The translations under genes were made by a program, and so were the position numbers. Positions 25,212 through 34,693 of a stretch of 64,000 nt of DNA are shown here, one piece after another. The stretch covers positions 62,001 through 126,000 of the forward strand of contig DUBB01000050.1 in assembly GCA_012960535.1 (NCBI GenBank), read 5' to 3'. Numbering within the stretch: position 1 is the first letter of the stretch; every line of letters begins with the position of its first letter. This DNA is from Gammaproteobacteria bacterium. Lineage in GTDB: Bacteria; Pseudomonadota; Gammaproteobacteria; Pseudomonadales; Azotimanducaceae. The notes under the pieces are model-generated. The model had not been told where the DNA came from. It searched no databases and worked only from the letters and a program-made list of their open reading frames with translations.

Positions 25212-26593
25212 AATTGAGCGTTACCCGGAACCCTTGGGAATGGAATCGCATCTCTTATATTGTCCATTCCGGTGACATAGGTTAGCAGGCGCTCAAAACC
25301 CAGGCCGAAACCCGCATGCGGAACAGTGCCGTAGCGGCGCAGATCCCGATACCACCACAGGCTCTCCTGCATAGCGGGGTCGCCTATCCTTTGGTCGAGA
25401 ACAGCCAGCCGCTCTTCACGCTGACTACCACCGATAATCTCGCCAATGCCGGGTGCCAGCACATCCATGGCAGCAACGGTTTTCTCATCATCGTTTAATC
25501 GCATATAGAAAGCTTTTATTTCTTTAGGGTAATTCATCAGGATGACAGGCCTGCCTACATGATCTTCTGCTAGATAGCGTTCATGTTCGCTTCGCAGGTC
25601 TAAGCCCCATTCCACTGGGAACTCGAAACTAACTTTACTTTTTTCTAATATCCTGATGGCCTCGGCGTATTCCATGCGCTCGAAGGGTTGTTCTATATTA
25701 TTCTTCAAGCGTTCGATCACGGTTGGATCGATTCGTTGCTGGAAAAATGCCATATCATCTTCACACTGATTGAGCACTGAACTGAAAACATGATTTAAAA
25801 GGTTTTCAGCGAGATCGGCATTGTCGGTGAGATCAGCAAAGGCAATCTCTGGTTCGACCATCCATAGTTCGGCGAGGTGTCTTGACGTGTGCGAGTTTTC
25901 TGCACGAAAAGTGGGTCCAAAGGTATAAACTTTTTTCATCGCCAGGCAATATGCCTCGACATTGAGTTGACCAGATACTGTTAGAAAGGCCTCCTGGCCA
26001 AAAAAATCCTCGCTAAAATCTATCGGCGCCTGTTGATTAAGTAGATCCAGGTTACTGACTCTAAAGAGCTCTCCGGCACCTTCACAATCGCTAGTGGTGA
26101 TAATCGGGGTATTGATCCAGTGAAAGTTATTGTCGAAGAAAAAGTTATGGATAGCATTGGCAAGGACGGTTCTGATACGGGTTATGGCGCCAAAAGTATT
26201 GGTCCTGGGGCGCAAATGAGCAACCGTTCTCAAGTATTCAAAGGAGTGCCGCTTTTTGGCAATGGGGTAGCTTTCAGGGTCATCAACGATGCCTACTACC
26301 GTTATGTTGGAAGCTTGGATTTCCACCGACTGACCCTTTCCCTGAGACTCAACCAGAGTGCCCTCGACGCTAACAGAACAGCCCGTGCTGAGTTCCAGGA
26401 TTTCTGACTGGTAATTCGTTAGGGTGTCTGCTGCGATTACCTGAATGGGGTCAAAAGCCGAGCCGTCGTGTACTGCGATAAATGAAAATCCTGCTTTGGA
26501 ATCGCGTTTGGTTCTGACCCAGCCTTCGATAGAAACGGTCTGTCCTGTGAGGGTGTCAGATTGCAATAGATCAGAGATGGAAAGGACCTGCAT
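25208..26593 (-). CDS. asnS: Asparaginyl-tRNA synthetase
   Basis: Class II aminoacyl-tRNA synthetase that charges tRNA-Asn. The ATG at 26593 gives [11 protein letters not shown] followed by the OB-fold anticodon-binding domain ([19 protein letters not shown]); an ATG at 26623 would add 10 residues not expected in the family. The catalytic core shows motif 2 ([25 protein letters not shown]-like, here AELWMVEPE) and motif 3 ([13 protein letters not shown]). It has 461 residues, against 466 in E. coli. It stands alone, convergent with the preceding hydrolase gene. Confidence 0.96.
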   Translation of the reverse strand: MQVLSISDLLQSDTLTGQTVSIEGWVRTKRDSKAGFSFIAVHDGSAFDPIQVIAADTLTNYQSEILELSTGCSVSVEGTLVESQGKGQSVEIQASNITVVGIVDDPESYPIAKKRHSFEYLRTVAHLRPRTNTFGAITRIRTVLANAIHNFFFDNNFHWINTPIITTSDCEGAGELFRVSNLDLLNQQAPIDFSEDFFGQEAFLTVSGQLNVEAYCLAMKKVYTFGPTFRAENSHTSRHLAELWMVEPEIAFADLTDNADLAENLLNHVFSSVLNQCEDDMAFFQQRIDPTVIERLKNNIEQPFERMEYAEAIRILEKSKVSFEFPVEWGLDLRSEHERYLAEDHVGRPVILMNYPKEIKAFYMRLNDDEKTVAAMDVLAPGIGEIIGGSQREERLAVLDQRIGDPAMQESLWWYRDLRRYGTVPHAGFGLGFERLLTYVTGMDNIRDAIPFPRVPGNAQF

Positions 26594-26721
26594 TTTTTGG
26601 TTACCGAACTGAAGAGAATGCATATAGTATCAAAATTTGCGGTTGTTAAACTGCTATTGGGGCCTAGAAAAGTAGTGTTTCCTTGAATCCATGTGCCCAG
26701 GGCAGGCTACGAAGCTGCAGT

Positions 26722-28404
26722 TTAAGCAATCCCCAGGTTATTAACGATTTCTGCCCGGAGTTGGCGCTTGTCAATTTTACCTGAGGCGATCCTGGGGAGC
26801 GGGTTTTCGCTGATCGAGATATAACGGGGGATCTTGAACCTGGCCATCTGCACTGCCAGGAAGTCACGTAAGGCGGGCTCGTCTAAGGCCGAACGGCAAT
26901 AGATGGTTGCGCCGACTTCCTCTCCCAGTCTGTCATCGGGTACAGCGTAAACACTGGCTTCAAGAATTTCTTCATGGCAAAGCAGCGCAGCCTCCACTTC
27001 CGCGCAGCCAATATTCTCACCGCCTCGAATAACCAGGTCCTTAATTCGGTCAACAATATACAGGTAACCGGCCTCGTCCAGGAAAGCGACATCACCTGTT
27101 TTCAACCAGTCCTTGTGAAAGGATTCTGCGTTGGCTTCCGGACGCTGCCAGTATCCCCGAATAACTGATGATCCGCGAACCCATAATTCACCGGTTGTAT
27201 TAATCGGTAGCGGCCTACCTTGATCATCTACGATCTGCATTTCAAGCACAGCTGAGCAACGACCTGAACTCGTTGGTCTTTCCAGGTAGTCCTGCCCACC
27301 GATACCGGTACCTATCGCATTGGTCTCGGTCATGCCCCAGCCAGTGCCAGGTAGCGCATGTGAAAAGGTGCCGGCAATACTCTTAACCTGGTCAGGGGCT
27401 CTTGGTGCACCGCCTCCACCTACTGAAATAAGCGAGCTCAGATCCCGTTGACTGGATCTGGCCTGTTCCAGTAGGTCGCCGGTCATTGCAGCGGGGGCAA
27501 TAAATGAAGAGATTCTTTCTTCTTCGATTAAAGCCGCTGCTTCTGCTGGGTCCCATTTGTACATGGACACCATTTTCCGCTGGGCCCGGTAAGACTGAAG
27601 ATAGACGGCATGGGAACCGGTGGCATGAAACAGCGGGACAGCCAGTAGGGTCGCTGGCTGGTCAGTTGATTCCGGCTTTACGGGGGCACCGATTTCGAGC
27701 TGCCTCGCAGCCAGATCTAGTTCCCAGGAAAACAGCGCACTGATGATGTTGCGATGACAGGATACAGCGCCTTTAGGGTGCCCGGTTGAACCAGAGGTAT
27801 AAAATAAGGTGGCGTCATCATCGGGTGATAGCGATACTAGGGGCATATTCACGCCAGCAGTTTTAGCTAGGAGATGGTTGAAATCAACGATTTTGCCAGT
27901 ATTTCCATATTCTGAGCGGACAGAAATAACGGATAACCCGAGTTTTTCCAAAACGGGTAATGCCCGAATGATCCTTTCATGGTCAGCGATAAATAGTTTG
28001 GAGCCACTATGCGATAATCCGTATTCAATTTCGTCGCTTTGCCATAGCGCATTCATAGCGACCGCAATAGCGCCAATGGAGGTGATCGCCATAAAAGATA
28101 TGATCCATTCCGGATAATTTCGCATGGATATGGAAATACGATCCCCTTTGACAATGTTGAAATCGGTTAACAGTACCTGGGCCAGGCTAGCGGCTCTGCC
28201 GTATATTTCCTCAAAACTGTATCGTTCATCCTGATACACAAAGAAGGTGAGGCCACTGCGATTGTCTTCATACAGCTCTCGAAGGGTTGCCGGGGCATGA
28301 CTGAAAATTTTACAGACTCGGTCATTAATCAGCCCTTGTTCCAAGGCGTAGGGCATGCCGGCTGCCGTTAGCTTTGTAAGCGCTTGCTTTCTGGTAATGG
28401 ACAT
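26722..28404 (-). CDS. Acyl-CoA synthetase, class I adenylate-forming (AMP-binding)
   Basis: Activates a carboxylic acid as acyl-AMP and then acyl-CoA. The 560 residues hold the ATP-binding P-loop ATLFYTSGSTGHPKGA, the GWGMTETNAIGTG motif, the LKTGDVAFLDEAGYLYIVDR hinge region, and the C-terminal catalytic lysine in SGKIDKRQLR. No signal peptide is seen. The sequence resembles fatty or aromatic acyl-CoA ligases of the FadD group, but the acid substrate cannot be read from it. It is followed by asnS and preceded, in the same direction, by the aminopeptidase P gene after 89 bp. Confidence 0.88.
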   Translation of the reverse strand: MSITRKQALTKLTAAGMPYALEQGLINDRVCKIFSHAPATLRELYEDNRSGLTFFVYQDERYSFEEIYGRAASLAQVLLTDFNIVKGDRISISMRNYPEWIISFMAITSIGAIAVAMNALWQSDEIEYGLSHSGSKLFIADHERIIRALPVLEKLGLSVISVRSEYGNTGKIVDFNHLLAKTAGVNMPLVSLSPDDDATLFYTSGSTGHPKGAVSCHRNIISALFSWELDLAARQLEIGAPVKPESTDQPATLLAVPLFHATGSHAVYLQSYRAQRKMVSMYKWDPAEAAALIEEERISSFIAPAAMTGDLLEQARSSQRDLSSLISVGGGGAPRAPDQVKSIAGTFSHALPGTGWGMTETNAIGTGIGGQDYLERPTSSGRCSAVLEMQIVDDQGRPLPINTTGELWVRGSSVIRGYWQRPEANAESFHKDWLKTGDVAFLDEAGYLYIVDRIKDLVIRGGENIGCAEVEAALLCHEEILEASVYAVPDDRLGEEVGATIYCRSALDEPALRDFLAVQMARFKIPRYISISENPLPRIASGKIDKRQLRAEIVNNLGIA

Positions 28405-28493
28405 GGTGTCAATATTGCCTTTGTGATCGTTATGAATTGAGCGCTGGCTGAAAATGCGCGTTTTAGGGTTGCTTTTAAGTGCTTGTCATCCTG

Positions 28494-30296
28494 CTAAGCT
28501 TGTTTGAATTTCTCAGTTGTCGCTGGGAACCTGCTAGTGGCCTGGTGCAGCCATTGCAGTGCTTCGTTGTCAAGAAAAGGCGCTAGCTTTTCAACGACCT
28601 GCTGGTGATATTGGTTTAACCAGTTGATTTCCGTTTCGGTCATTAATTTTTCATTAATCAGCGTTTGGTCAAATGGCGCGAAAGTAATCGTTTCAAATTC
28701 GAGCATGCCGCTGGTGTGTTCTTTGACGATCATCAGGTTTTCGCAACGGATGCCGTAACTGTTTTCTTTATAGAAGCCGGGTTCGTTGGATAGCACCATA
28801 CCGGGTAGCAGGGGGGCGGATGGGCCTGTGGTTTTAGCAATCCGCTGTGGACCCTCATGCACGCTGAGAAAGCAGCCGACGCCATGACCGGTACCATGGT
28901 CGAAATCCAGGCCGATTTCCCATAGTGGCAGCCTTGCCAGGACATCCAGCTGATTACCGGCTGTACCTTTTGGAAAGATAGCCGAAGCCAGAGCAATATG
29001 GCCTTTTAACACGCGAGTGAACATTTCTCTGTGTTCTTCACTGGGTTGGCCTATTGCAACGGTACGCGTTATATCTGTGGTGCCACCCAGATACTGCCCA
29101 CCAGAGTCCACCAGATAAAGGGTATTGGCTGACAGCTTGGCCGGGGTTCCGTTTGTATGGCTGTAGTGTGCCATCGCTGCGTTCGAGCCGGCGGCTGAAA
29201 TAGTTGCAAATGAAAGGTCTACCAGATCCGGTAAATCTCGCCTGAACTGTTCAAGCCGGTCCGATAAGAAGCCTTCATCATGAAACCGCTGGGCTTTGAC
29301 CTCTGTTTCGATCCAGTGCAGGTAACGGCTGACTGCAGACCCATCACGGATATGGCAGTGCCGCATACCTTCCAGTTCTGCCGCGTTTTTCTGTGCCTTG
29401 GGCAGCAGTACTGGGTCGGTTCCTTGAATGACTTCAGCCTGATATTCGATACACCTCAGGGCCGCATGAGTATTGGTGTTATTAGCATCAATTATAATTT
29501 TCTGATTTTGCTTGCCCAGTGTTTGTATGAGTTCGTTAAACGTCTCTTCTGCATAAAGTTCTACGCCCTCGCCAACATGCTCACTGAAACCATCGGGAAT
29601 TTTTTTAAGGTTGGTACAAAAGGCCATGTCACCAGATGGATACAGAATGCCCCGTCCCATTACTACCGGTAGATGCGGAACATCATTGCCTCTGATATTG
29701 AGGAGCCAGGCTATGGAATCCAATTGTGATATAAGTGCTGCATTGGCGCCTTGTTCCTGTATTTTCCAGCCAATTCTTTTGCGTTTATTGAGACTGGTTT
29801 CGCCGGTATATTTGTTCTCGAGAAGAAGGGCAACTTCGATTTCAGAGTCAGGTCGATCAAGCCAGTTCAAATCAATTGGGTTTTCAGGGAGTTCTGTTAA
29901 GCTGATATTGTTCGCAGATAATTGGTCATGTGCTCGGGTATAAAACTGGTAGCTGTGCAGGCGGCTGTCAAAACCGACACAATCACCGTCACTCAGATGC
30001 TGAATTAACCATTGCAATGGTGGGTTGTCGATCAAGTGTTCAAATTCAAAGATATCTGAGGAACATTGTTGCTGTACCTGGATGGTGTATCGGCCATCAA
30101 CAAATAGAATGGCTTTTTCCTGGGTAATAATGAGTATGCCGGCTGAGCCTGTGAAACCACTGATCCAGGCCAGTCTCTCATTCTGCTTCGGCACATACTC
30201 GCCGAGATATTCATCAGCCCGTGGCACAAGAAAGGCGCTGATGTGTTTATCAGCCATGTATTGCCTTACGGCAGAGAGTTTGTCGGGAAGATGCAT
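28494..30296 (-). CDS. Xaa-Pro aminopeptidase, three-domain M24B type
   Basis: Cytoplasmic metallopeptidase that removes an N-terminal residue before proline. The 600-residue length fits the long aminopeptidase P form, with two creatinase-like N-terminal domains (LVPRADEYLGEYVPKQNERL at the start of the first) and a pita-bread catalytic domain. Metal ligands are visible in LVDSGGQYLGGTTDITRT (two Asp), DHGTGHGVGCFLSVHEGP (His), LSNEPGFY (Glu) and IRCENLMIV (Glu). No signal peptide is present. It is likely a peptide-salvage enzyme; the nearby POT transporter would fit that role. Confidence 0.93.
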   Translation of the reverse strand: MHLPDKLSAVRQYMADKHISAFLVPRADEYLGEYVPKQNERLAWISGFTGSAGILIITQEKAILFVDGRYTIQVQQQCSSDIFEFEHLIDNPPLQWLIQHLSDGDCVGFDSRLHSYQFYTRAHDQLSANNISLTELPENPIDLNWLDRPDSEIEVALLLENKYTGETSLNKRKRIGWKIQEQGANAALISQLDSIAWLLNIRGNDVPHLPVVMGRGILYPSGDMAFCTNLKKIPDGFSEHVGEGVELYAEETFNELIQTLGKQNQKIIIDANNTNTHAALRCIEYQAEVIQGTDPVLLPKAQKNAAELEGMRHCHIRDGSAVSRYLHWIETEVKAQRFHDEGFLSDRLEQFRRDLPDLVDLSFATISAAGSNAAMAHYSHTNGTPAKLSANTLYLVDSGGQYLGGTTDITRTVAIGQPSEEHREMFTRVLKGHIALASAIFPKGTAGNQLDVLARLPLWEIGLDFDHGTGHGVGCFLSVHEGPQRIAKTTGPSAPLLPGMVLSNEPGFYKENSYGIRCENLMIVKEHTSGMLEFETITFAPFDQTLINEKLMTETEINWLNQYHQQVVEKLAPFLDNEALQWLHQATSRFPATTEKFKQA

Positions 30297-30615
30297 GGTT
30301 TCACTCTTATATTGATAAAGGTTGGCTTAAAAATGATTCTAAATGATGGCCTGCATGAATCTGCTTCAGCAGCGGTAAGGGGCAAGCCAGGTGGATGAAA
30401 TTATCTGGATATAGACTATCGCACTTTGAACGGGCTTGGCAAAGTCAGGGCGCAAAAAAGTTCAAGGCTGAGTCTATCAGGCTGCAGGGGGAAGGCACAG
30501 AATTTCCCGAACAGGCCACTGGCACAGCATGGGTTGATGCGATGGTAGCTTGAACTGGAAAGTATGCGGTGTTTCATGCATGCTCAATTGCAATTGTAAA
30601 GCCTCGGGAAATCCT
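30297..30615 (+). other. Intergenic stretch between aminopeptidase P and the enoyl-CoA hydratase-like gene
   Basis: This 319-bp divergent region holds a 52-codon open frame (30395-30553, listed separately) and presumably the promoters of both flanking units. I could not identify convincing -35/-10 pairs, a terminator or repeats in it. Confidence 0.5.
30395..30553 (+). CDS. Possible small protein, 52 residues, unknown
   Basis: The frame starts ATG at 30395 and ends TGA at 30551-30553. AGGTGG lies only a few bases before the ATG, closer than ideal. The product is a polar, basic N-terminal half (MKLSGYRLSHFERAWQSQG) with a more acidic C-terminal half; there is no signal or membrane segment and no recognised motif. 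It lies just upstream of the enoyl-CoA hydratase-like gene on the same strand. It may be a real small gene, a remnant, or chance. Confidence 0.3.
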   Translation: MKLSGYRLSHFERAWQSQGAKKFKAESIRLQGEGTEFPEQATGTAWVDAMVA

Positions 30616-31338
30616 ATGGGAACTTATACTTATATTGAAAAACACGCAGGATGGGCTGAAATAGTTCTCAATCGGCCGGAGCGCAGAAATGCCTTGATTC
30701 CGCCCATGGCCGGAGAGATTACCCAGGCTGTAGAGGGGCTTCAGACCGATCCGGAAGTAGCAAGCATTCTGATCCGAGGTGAGGACGGTTATCTTTGTTC
30801 TGGCATTGATTTAAAGGCATTGCAGGCAGACCCTGCGCCTGATTGGCAGGGCAAAGATGTAGGCGATGTCAGGTCGATGCATATGGCCTTTTACAGATGT
30901 CGCAAACCCTTGCTGTGTGCGCTTCAAAGGTTTGCCATTAATGCCGGTGCTGCGCTGGTTTTCGCCTGTGATATTACCGTAGCGGGTCATGCCTCTTTTT
31001 TACAGATTGGCGAGATCCAGCAGGGCTCGGATATGCCCATGAATGCCGGTTGGTTGAAGTTAAAAAGTACAGAACAGGTACTTTTAAGGCTGTCTTTGAT
31101 GGGCGATCGAGTCCTGGGTCCTGAATTGGTGACGCTCGGGCTGGCGCTGCGATCGGTGGAGGACGAACAGGTTCTGGAGAATGTCCGGGAGATCGCCGCC
31201 AGGCTTGCCAGTTTCCCGGCGGGTGCCTCTGAAACTATTATCGAGAGAATTCGTGGCATGAGGCCAGATGATGCTGAGAGTGTATTTCCAGTGTCGAGTA
31301 ATCAGGCCTTGCTGACGGCAAGTCAGGTAAGGAGTTAG
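30616..31338 (+). CDS. Enoyl-CoA hydratase/isomerase family protein with altered active site
   Basis: A crotonase-fold protein of 240 residues. The ATG at 30616 follows GGGAA; an upstream in-frame ATG at 30550 has no ribosome site. Family marks are IVLNRPERRNAL, the first oxyanion loop GYLCSGIDLKAL, and the core FAINAGAALVFACDI. In true hydratases the last reads close to GGGCELAMACDI, so the first catalytic Glu is Ala here, while a Glu remains in LQIGEIQQG. It may be an isomerase, a different crotonase-fold activity, or a CoA-thioester binding protein. It ends 5 bp before the POT transporter start, so the two are an operon. Confidence 0.8.
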   Translation: MGTYTYIEKHAGWAEIVLNRPERRNALIPPMAGEITQAVEGLQTDPEVASILIRGEDGYLCSGIDLKALQADPAPDWQGKDVGDVRSMHMAFYRCRKPLLCALQRFAINAGAALVFACDITVAGHASFLQIGEIQQGSDMPMNAGWLKLKSTEQVLLRLSLMGDRVLGPELVTLGLALRSVEDEQVLENVREIAARLASFPAGASETIIERIRGMRPDDAESVFPVSSNQALLTASQVRS

Positions 31339-31343
31339 TGTTA

Positions 31344-32855
31344 ATGACTGAAGATGCCATGGAATCACGCTGGATTGGCCATCCGCGGGGATTGTTTATC
31401 CTTTTTATGACCGAAATGTGGGAACGATTCAGCTATTACGGTATGCGCGCCCTGTTGATTTTGTATCTGACCAAGCACTGGTTGTATGCAGATGGTGAAG
31501 CAGGGTTGATATATGGCAGTTATGCCGCTTTAGTCTATGCCATGCCTGTATTGGGAGGCATGATTGCGGATCGTTATCTCGGCTTGAAAAAAGCGATCGT
31601 ATTTGGTGCCTGCCTGTTAGTCCTGGGTCATTTTGGCATGGCATTTGAAGGGCCCGCTGCCCTGATTGCGGATGGTGTTCTTGTTCGTGAAGGAATTTAT
31701 GAACAGATATTTTATCTATCATTGGCATTTATCGTGGTCGGCGTCGGTTTCCTCAAGGCAAATATTTCCACCATCGTAGGAAGCTTGTATGGGCAAGATG
31801 ACCCTCGGCGCGATGGCGGATTTACTATCTTTTATATGGGCATCAATTTGGGTGCTTTTTCGGCGACTATTATCTGCGCCTATCTGGGTGAAAATTTCGG
31901 CTGGAGGTACGGTTTTGGCCTGGCTGGTGTTGGTATGTTGGTGGGCCTGATGACTTTTCTGCGTGGGCAGAAATATCTATCGGGTTTGGGGTTGCCGCCA
32001 GATGCCCCGTTGCTGGCGGTCAAATGGATGGGTATTTCCAGGGAAGTCATCATTTATATAGCCAGTCTGCTTGTGGTCGTTATTATCTGGCAGGCTATAC
32101 AGTATACCAGCGAGCTTGGTGTGGTATTGCTTGTTTTTAGTGCCATTGTGTTTACTTATGTCATCTGGTTCTCATTATCCAGTTGTACGCCTGTTGAACG
32201 GGATCGTATGCTGGTGATGTTGTTTTTGATGATTCTGTCGGTTTTGTTCTGGGCGCTATTTGAGCAGGCCGGGTCGTCGTTGACGTTGTTCACTGATCGT
32301 AATGTGGATAAAGGCGTTTTAACGGCAGGGATGTTCCAGTCCCTGAACCCAGCCTTTATTATTGTCCTGGCACCGGTATTTGCGTATCTCTGGGTAAAAT
32401 TGTCGCAGAGCGGTTTCGAACCTTCCACACCCGTTAAGTTTGCCTTTGCCACGCTTCAAGTCGGCTTGGGATTTGCAGTTCTTGTTTTTGGTATTTCCCA
32501 GGCTGGCGAAGATGGCCAGGTAGCTGTCATATGGTTGGTGCTGATGTACCTGTTACATACCACAGGAGAGCTATGCCTGTCTCCGGTGGGATTGTCTATG
32601 GTGACCAAACTTTCGGTTCAGAGAGTGGCTGCCATGATGATGGGGGTCTGGTTTTTGTCCAGCGCTCTGGCGGCCTACGCAGGTGGAATGATTGCTGGGT
32701 TGATGGCTATCGAAGATTCGCCGGAGTCCACTGCATTGCCGCTGGGTTCACTATCTATCTATGCCAATGTTTTTGAATCGCTGGCGTGGCTAGCGATACT
32801 GATCGGCGTGGTTTTATTGCTGATTTCTCCCTGGCTGGCCCGAAAGATGCACTGA
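31344..32855 (+). CDS. Proton-coupled oligopeptide transporter (POT/PTR family)
   Basis: Inner-membrane proton symporter of the PTR2 family, most likely for di- and tripeptides. The 503 residues form about 14 membrane segments. The POT signature EMWERFSYYGMRALL in the first helix contains the ExxER proton-coupling motif, and FTIFYMGINLGAF is the second PTR2 signature. ALFEQAGSSLTLFTDR on helix 7 and GELCLSPVGLSMVTKL on helix 10 are also typical. ATG 31344 follows GGAG; a GTG at 31338 is in frame but too close to that site. It is co-transcribed with the crotonase gene; the link to nearby aminopeptidase P is only by proximity. Confidence 0.93.
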   Translation: MTEDAMESRWIGHPRGLFILFMTEMWERFSYYGMRALLILYLTKHWLYADGEAGLIYGSYAALVYAMPVLGGMIADRYLGLKKAIVFGACLLVLGHFGMAFEGPAALIADGVLVREGIYEQIFYLSLAFIVVGVGFLKANISTIVGSLYGQDDPRRDGGFTIFYMGINLGAFSATIICAYLGENFGWRYGFGLAGVGMLVGLMTFLRGQKYLSGLGLPPDAPLLAVKWMGISREVIIYIASLLVVVIIWQAIQYTSELGVVLLVFSAIVFTYVIWFSLSSCTPVERDRMLVMLFLMILSVLFWALFEQAGSSLTLFTDRNVDKGVLTAGMFQSLNPAFIIVLAPVFAYLWVKLSQSGFEPSTPVKFAFATLQVGLGFAVLVFGISQAGEDGQVAVIWLVLMYLLHTTGELCLSPVGLSMVTKLSVQRVAAMMMGVWFLSSALAAYAGGMIAGLMAIEDSPESTALPLGSLSIYANVFESLAWLAILIGVVLLLISPWLARKMH

Positions 32856-33020
32856 AAGTTGATTTTCGGGCATAAGATGGTTGATTCGCTGCTGAGCAAC
32901 CCTCGCTATTGGAACCCGTTTTATGCCGGCCTGGGAATACTCCGCAACTGTTAACACCAGGCTAATTATAGCCGGTTTGTGAATTGCCCGAGGCGTGGCA
33001 AGCGAAGGCGATTTGTCCTT

Positions 33021-33045
33021 ACTAGTGTTTTTACTAGTTTTTTTT
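33021..33045 (+). terminator. Possible intrinsic terminator after the POT gene
   Basis: ACTAGT (33021-33026) and ACTAGT (33033-33038), a self-complementary hexamer, can pair around the loop GTTTTT and are followed by a run of T to 33045. It lies about 165 bp after the POT stop, in the gap before the convergent sulfatase. The stem is short and AT-rich, so strength is doubtful. Confidence 0.4.
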
Positions 33046-33106
33046 GCTCGTGTTTTTGGGCTAGCTGGGTTTGACTCGCGCGCACAGTTTGCTGGTGCCG
33101 CCAGTG

Positions 33107-34693
33107 TCAGACAGGCGCTTTACGGGGGAGCAGGGGTTCGGTCAGTTCCGGTAGGGTCGTTTCGATTACCGTTTTGAAATGGTGCTTGATTTCTTCCTGT
33201 CCTGGATCATCCCAGAGATTGTGATATTGCTGCGGGTCGGCGTTCATATTATAGAGTTCACCCTCAGTGCCCTGGTACAGGCTACCCGGGTCATATTGAG
33301 TATAGAGCCAGCCATCTCGGTGGTACACACTTCGCAGGTGGAGATCGATGCCGCCGTGCTGTGAATCCCACTGGGTAAAAACCTGAGTTCTGTTTTGCTC
33401 TGTGGCAGTGGCCTGGCTATCGGGTAATGGTTCACCTTCAACGTAGTCGGGGATATCGATTCCGGCAATTTCGCAGAAGGTCGCGGCAAGATCCAGGTGA
33501 CCCACAGGGTCTCGTATTTCATCTGGTTGAATACCTGAGGTGTTAGCCGGTCGCCAGATCAGAGGCACATGCATGAGCGCATCCACATGGTAGGGGCCCT
33601 TGAACATGAGGCCAAAGTCCCCCTGTAATTCACCATGATCAGACGTGAAGAATATATCCGTGTTGTCATAACTGCCATTGGCTTTTAGGTAAGCAAGGAC
33701 ACCCGCGCAGGCCTCATCGATTAATTCGTTTTCAATGTGGGTCATGGCATTTATTTCCCGAACCTGGTCAGGGGTCATGTTTGCGGGAATGAATTCTCTC
33801 GGAGATTCCAGGTTAGTCCAGATCGAACCTTTATAATAGCCAAGCCAGTGTTTGGGTTTTTGTCCGAGTACTTGCCCAGCTGCTTTGTCATCGCAATAAC
33901 GTTCAGGTAGTTCAAGACTTCGCCAGGAAACTCTTGGTAACTCTGATTGCGGTACGTCCCAGGGGTGGTGGGGATCGGGAAAGCTCATCCAGCAGAACCA
34001 GGGATCTTTAGAGGATTGCTGGTTTTCCAGCCACTTGACAGTTCGATCAGCAACCCACTGAGTATGGTAGAGGGACAGCGGAATATCCATTGGCCAGACC
34101 TGGCAGGCGTTGGTATCGCCCGTGCCGATGGTATTCTGGCCTTGCCTGGTTATCATGGGATAGAAAAGTGCTTTTTCGTGAGGATGTTCATTCATCCACA
34201 GATCGTAGTGGCTATGTCCCTCAAAGAAATGATTGGCCAGTTCCATGTGGTGAAAGCCTCGATGAGGTCCCGTTTGATTCAGCGAGGCCATTCTGTTTTC
34301 ATAAAAATCATCTGCTGAGCCAAGCCACGGTTCAAAATGGGCCTTACCCAACAGGGCCGTCTGATAACCGTGATCCTGGAGATGGTGAGCGATGGTCGGT
34401 TTATCCTCTGGCAGGGCGACGCCATTCATCCAGACGCCATGTGAGGCGACGTGCTGGCCGGTTATGATTGTCGCTCTTGCCGGCATGCAGACCACATTCT
34501 GGTTGTGAGCCCTGACATAATTTAAACCGGTGCTGGCCAGGCCATCAATGGTTGGCGTCCTGGCAACCTTGCCACCATTGCAAGCCAGCGCATCAAAGCG
34601 CATCTGGTCGGTTGTGATGAGTAGAATGTTACGCTTTTTGTTCGCTGTGATGTCAGGTCGTGCCTGCCTGGCAGTTCGGTCAGAAACTACCAT
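33107..34693 (-). CDS. Sulfatase (formylglycine-dependent, type I)
   Basis: Alkaline-phosphatase-superfamily hydrolase of sulfate esters. In the 528 residues the N-terminal metal site is NILLITTDQMRFDAL. The modification site is VVCMPARATIITGQ, where Cys69 of CxPxR would be turned to formylglycine. Later metal ligands lie in FFTSDHGELQGDFG, with supporting LLGKAHFEPW and CWMSFPDPHHPWDVP. No signal peptide is seen, so it appears cytoplasmic unless exported otherwise; the substrate is unknown. It overlaps the M13 peptidase gene by 7 bp. No maturase gene lies in the window, so one must be elsewhere if the enzyme is active. Confidence 0.9.
   Translation of the reverse strand: MVVSDRTARQARPDITANKKRNILLITTDQMRFDALACNGGKVARTPTIDGLASTGLNYVRAHNQNVVCMPARATIITGQHVASHGVWMNGVALPEDKPTIAHHLQDHGYQTALLGKAHFEPWLGSADDFYENRMASLNQTGPHRGFHHMELANHFFEGHSHYDLWMNEHPHEKALFYPMITRQGQNTIGTGDTNACQVWPMDIPLSLYHTQWVADRTVKWLENQQSSKDPWFCWMSFPDPHHPWDVPQSELPRVSWRSLELPERYCDDKAAGQVLGQKPKHWLGYYKGSIWTNLESPREFIPANMTPDQVREINAMTHIENELIDEACAGVLAYLKANGSYDNTDIFFTSDHGELQGDFGLMFKGPYHVDALMHVPLIWRPANTSGIQPDEIRDPVGHLDLAATFCEIAGIDIPDYVEGEPLPDSQATATEQNRTQVFTQWDSQHGGIDLHLRSVYHRDGWLYTQYDPGSLYQGTEGELYNMNADPQQYHNLWDDPGQEEIKHHFKTVIETTLPELTEPLLPRKAPV

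Noticed and set aside
32995-33177. Hydrophobic plus-strand frame of 60 codons between the POT and sulfatase genes
   Set aside because: It spans the terminator-like T-run and the end of the sulfatase gene, and its hydrophobicity comes from the T-rich DNA. No ribosome site.
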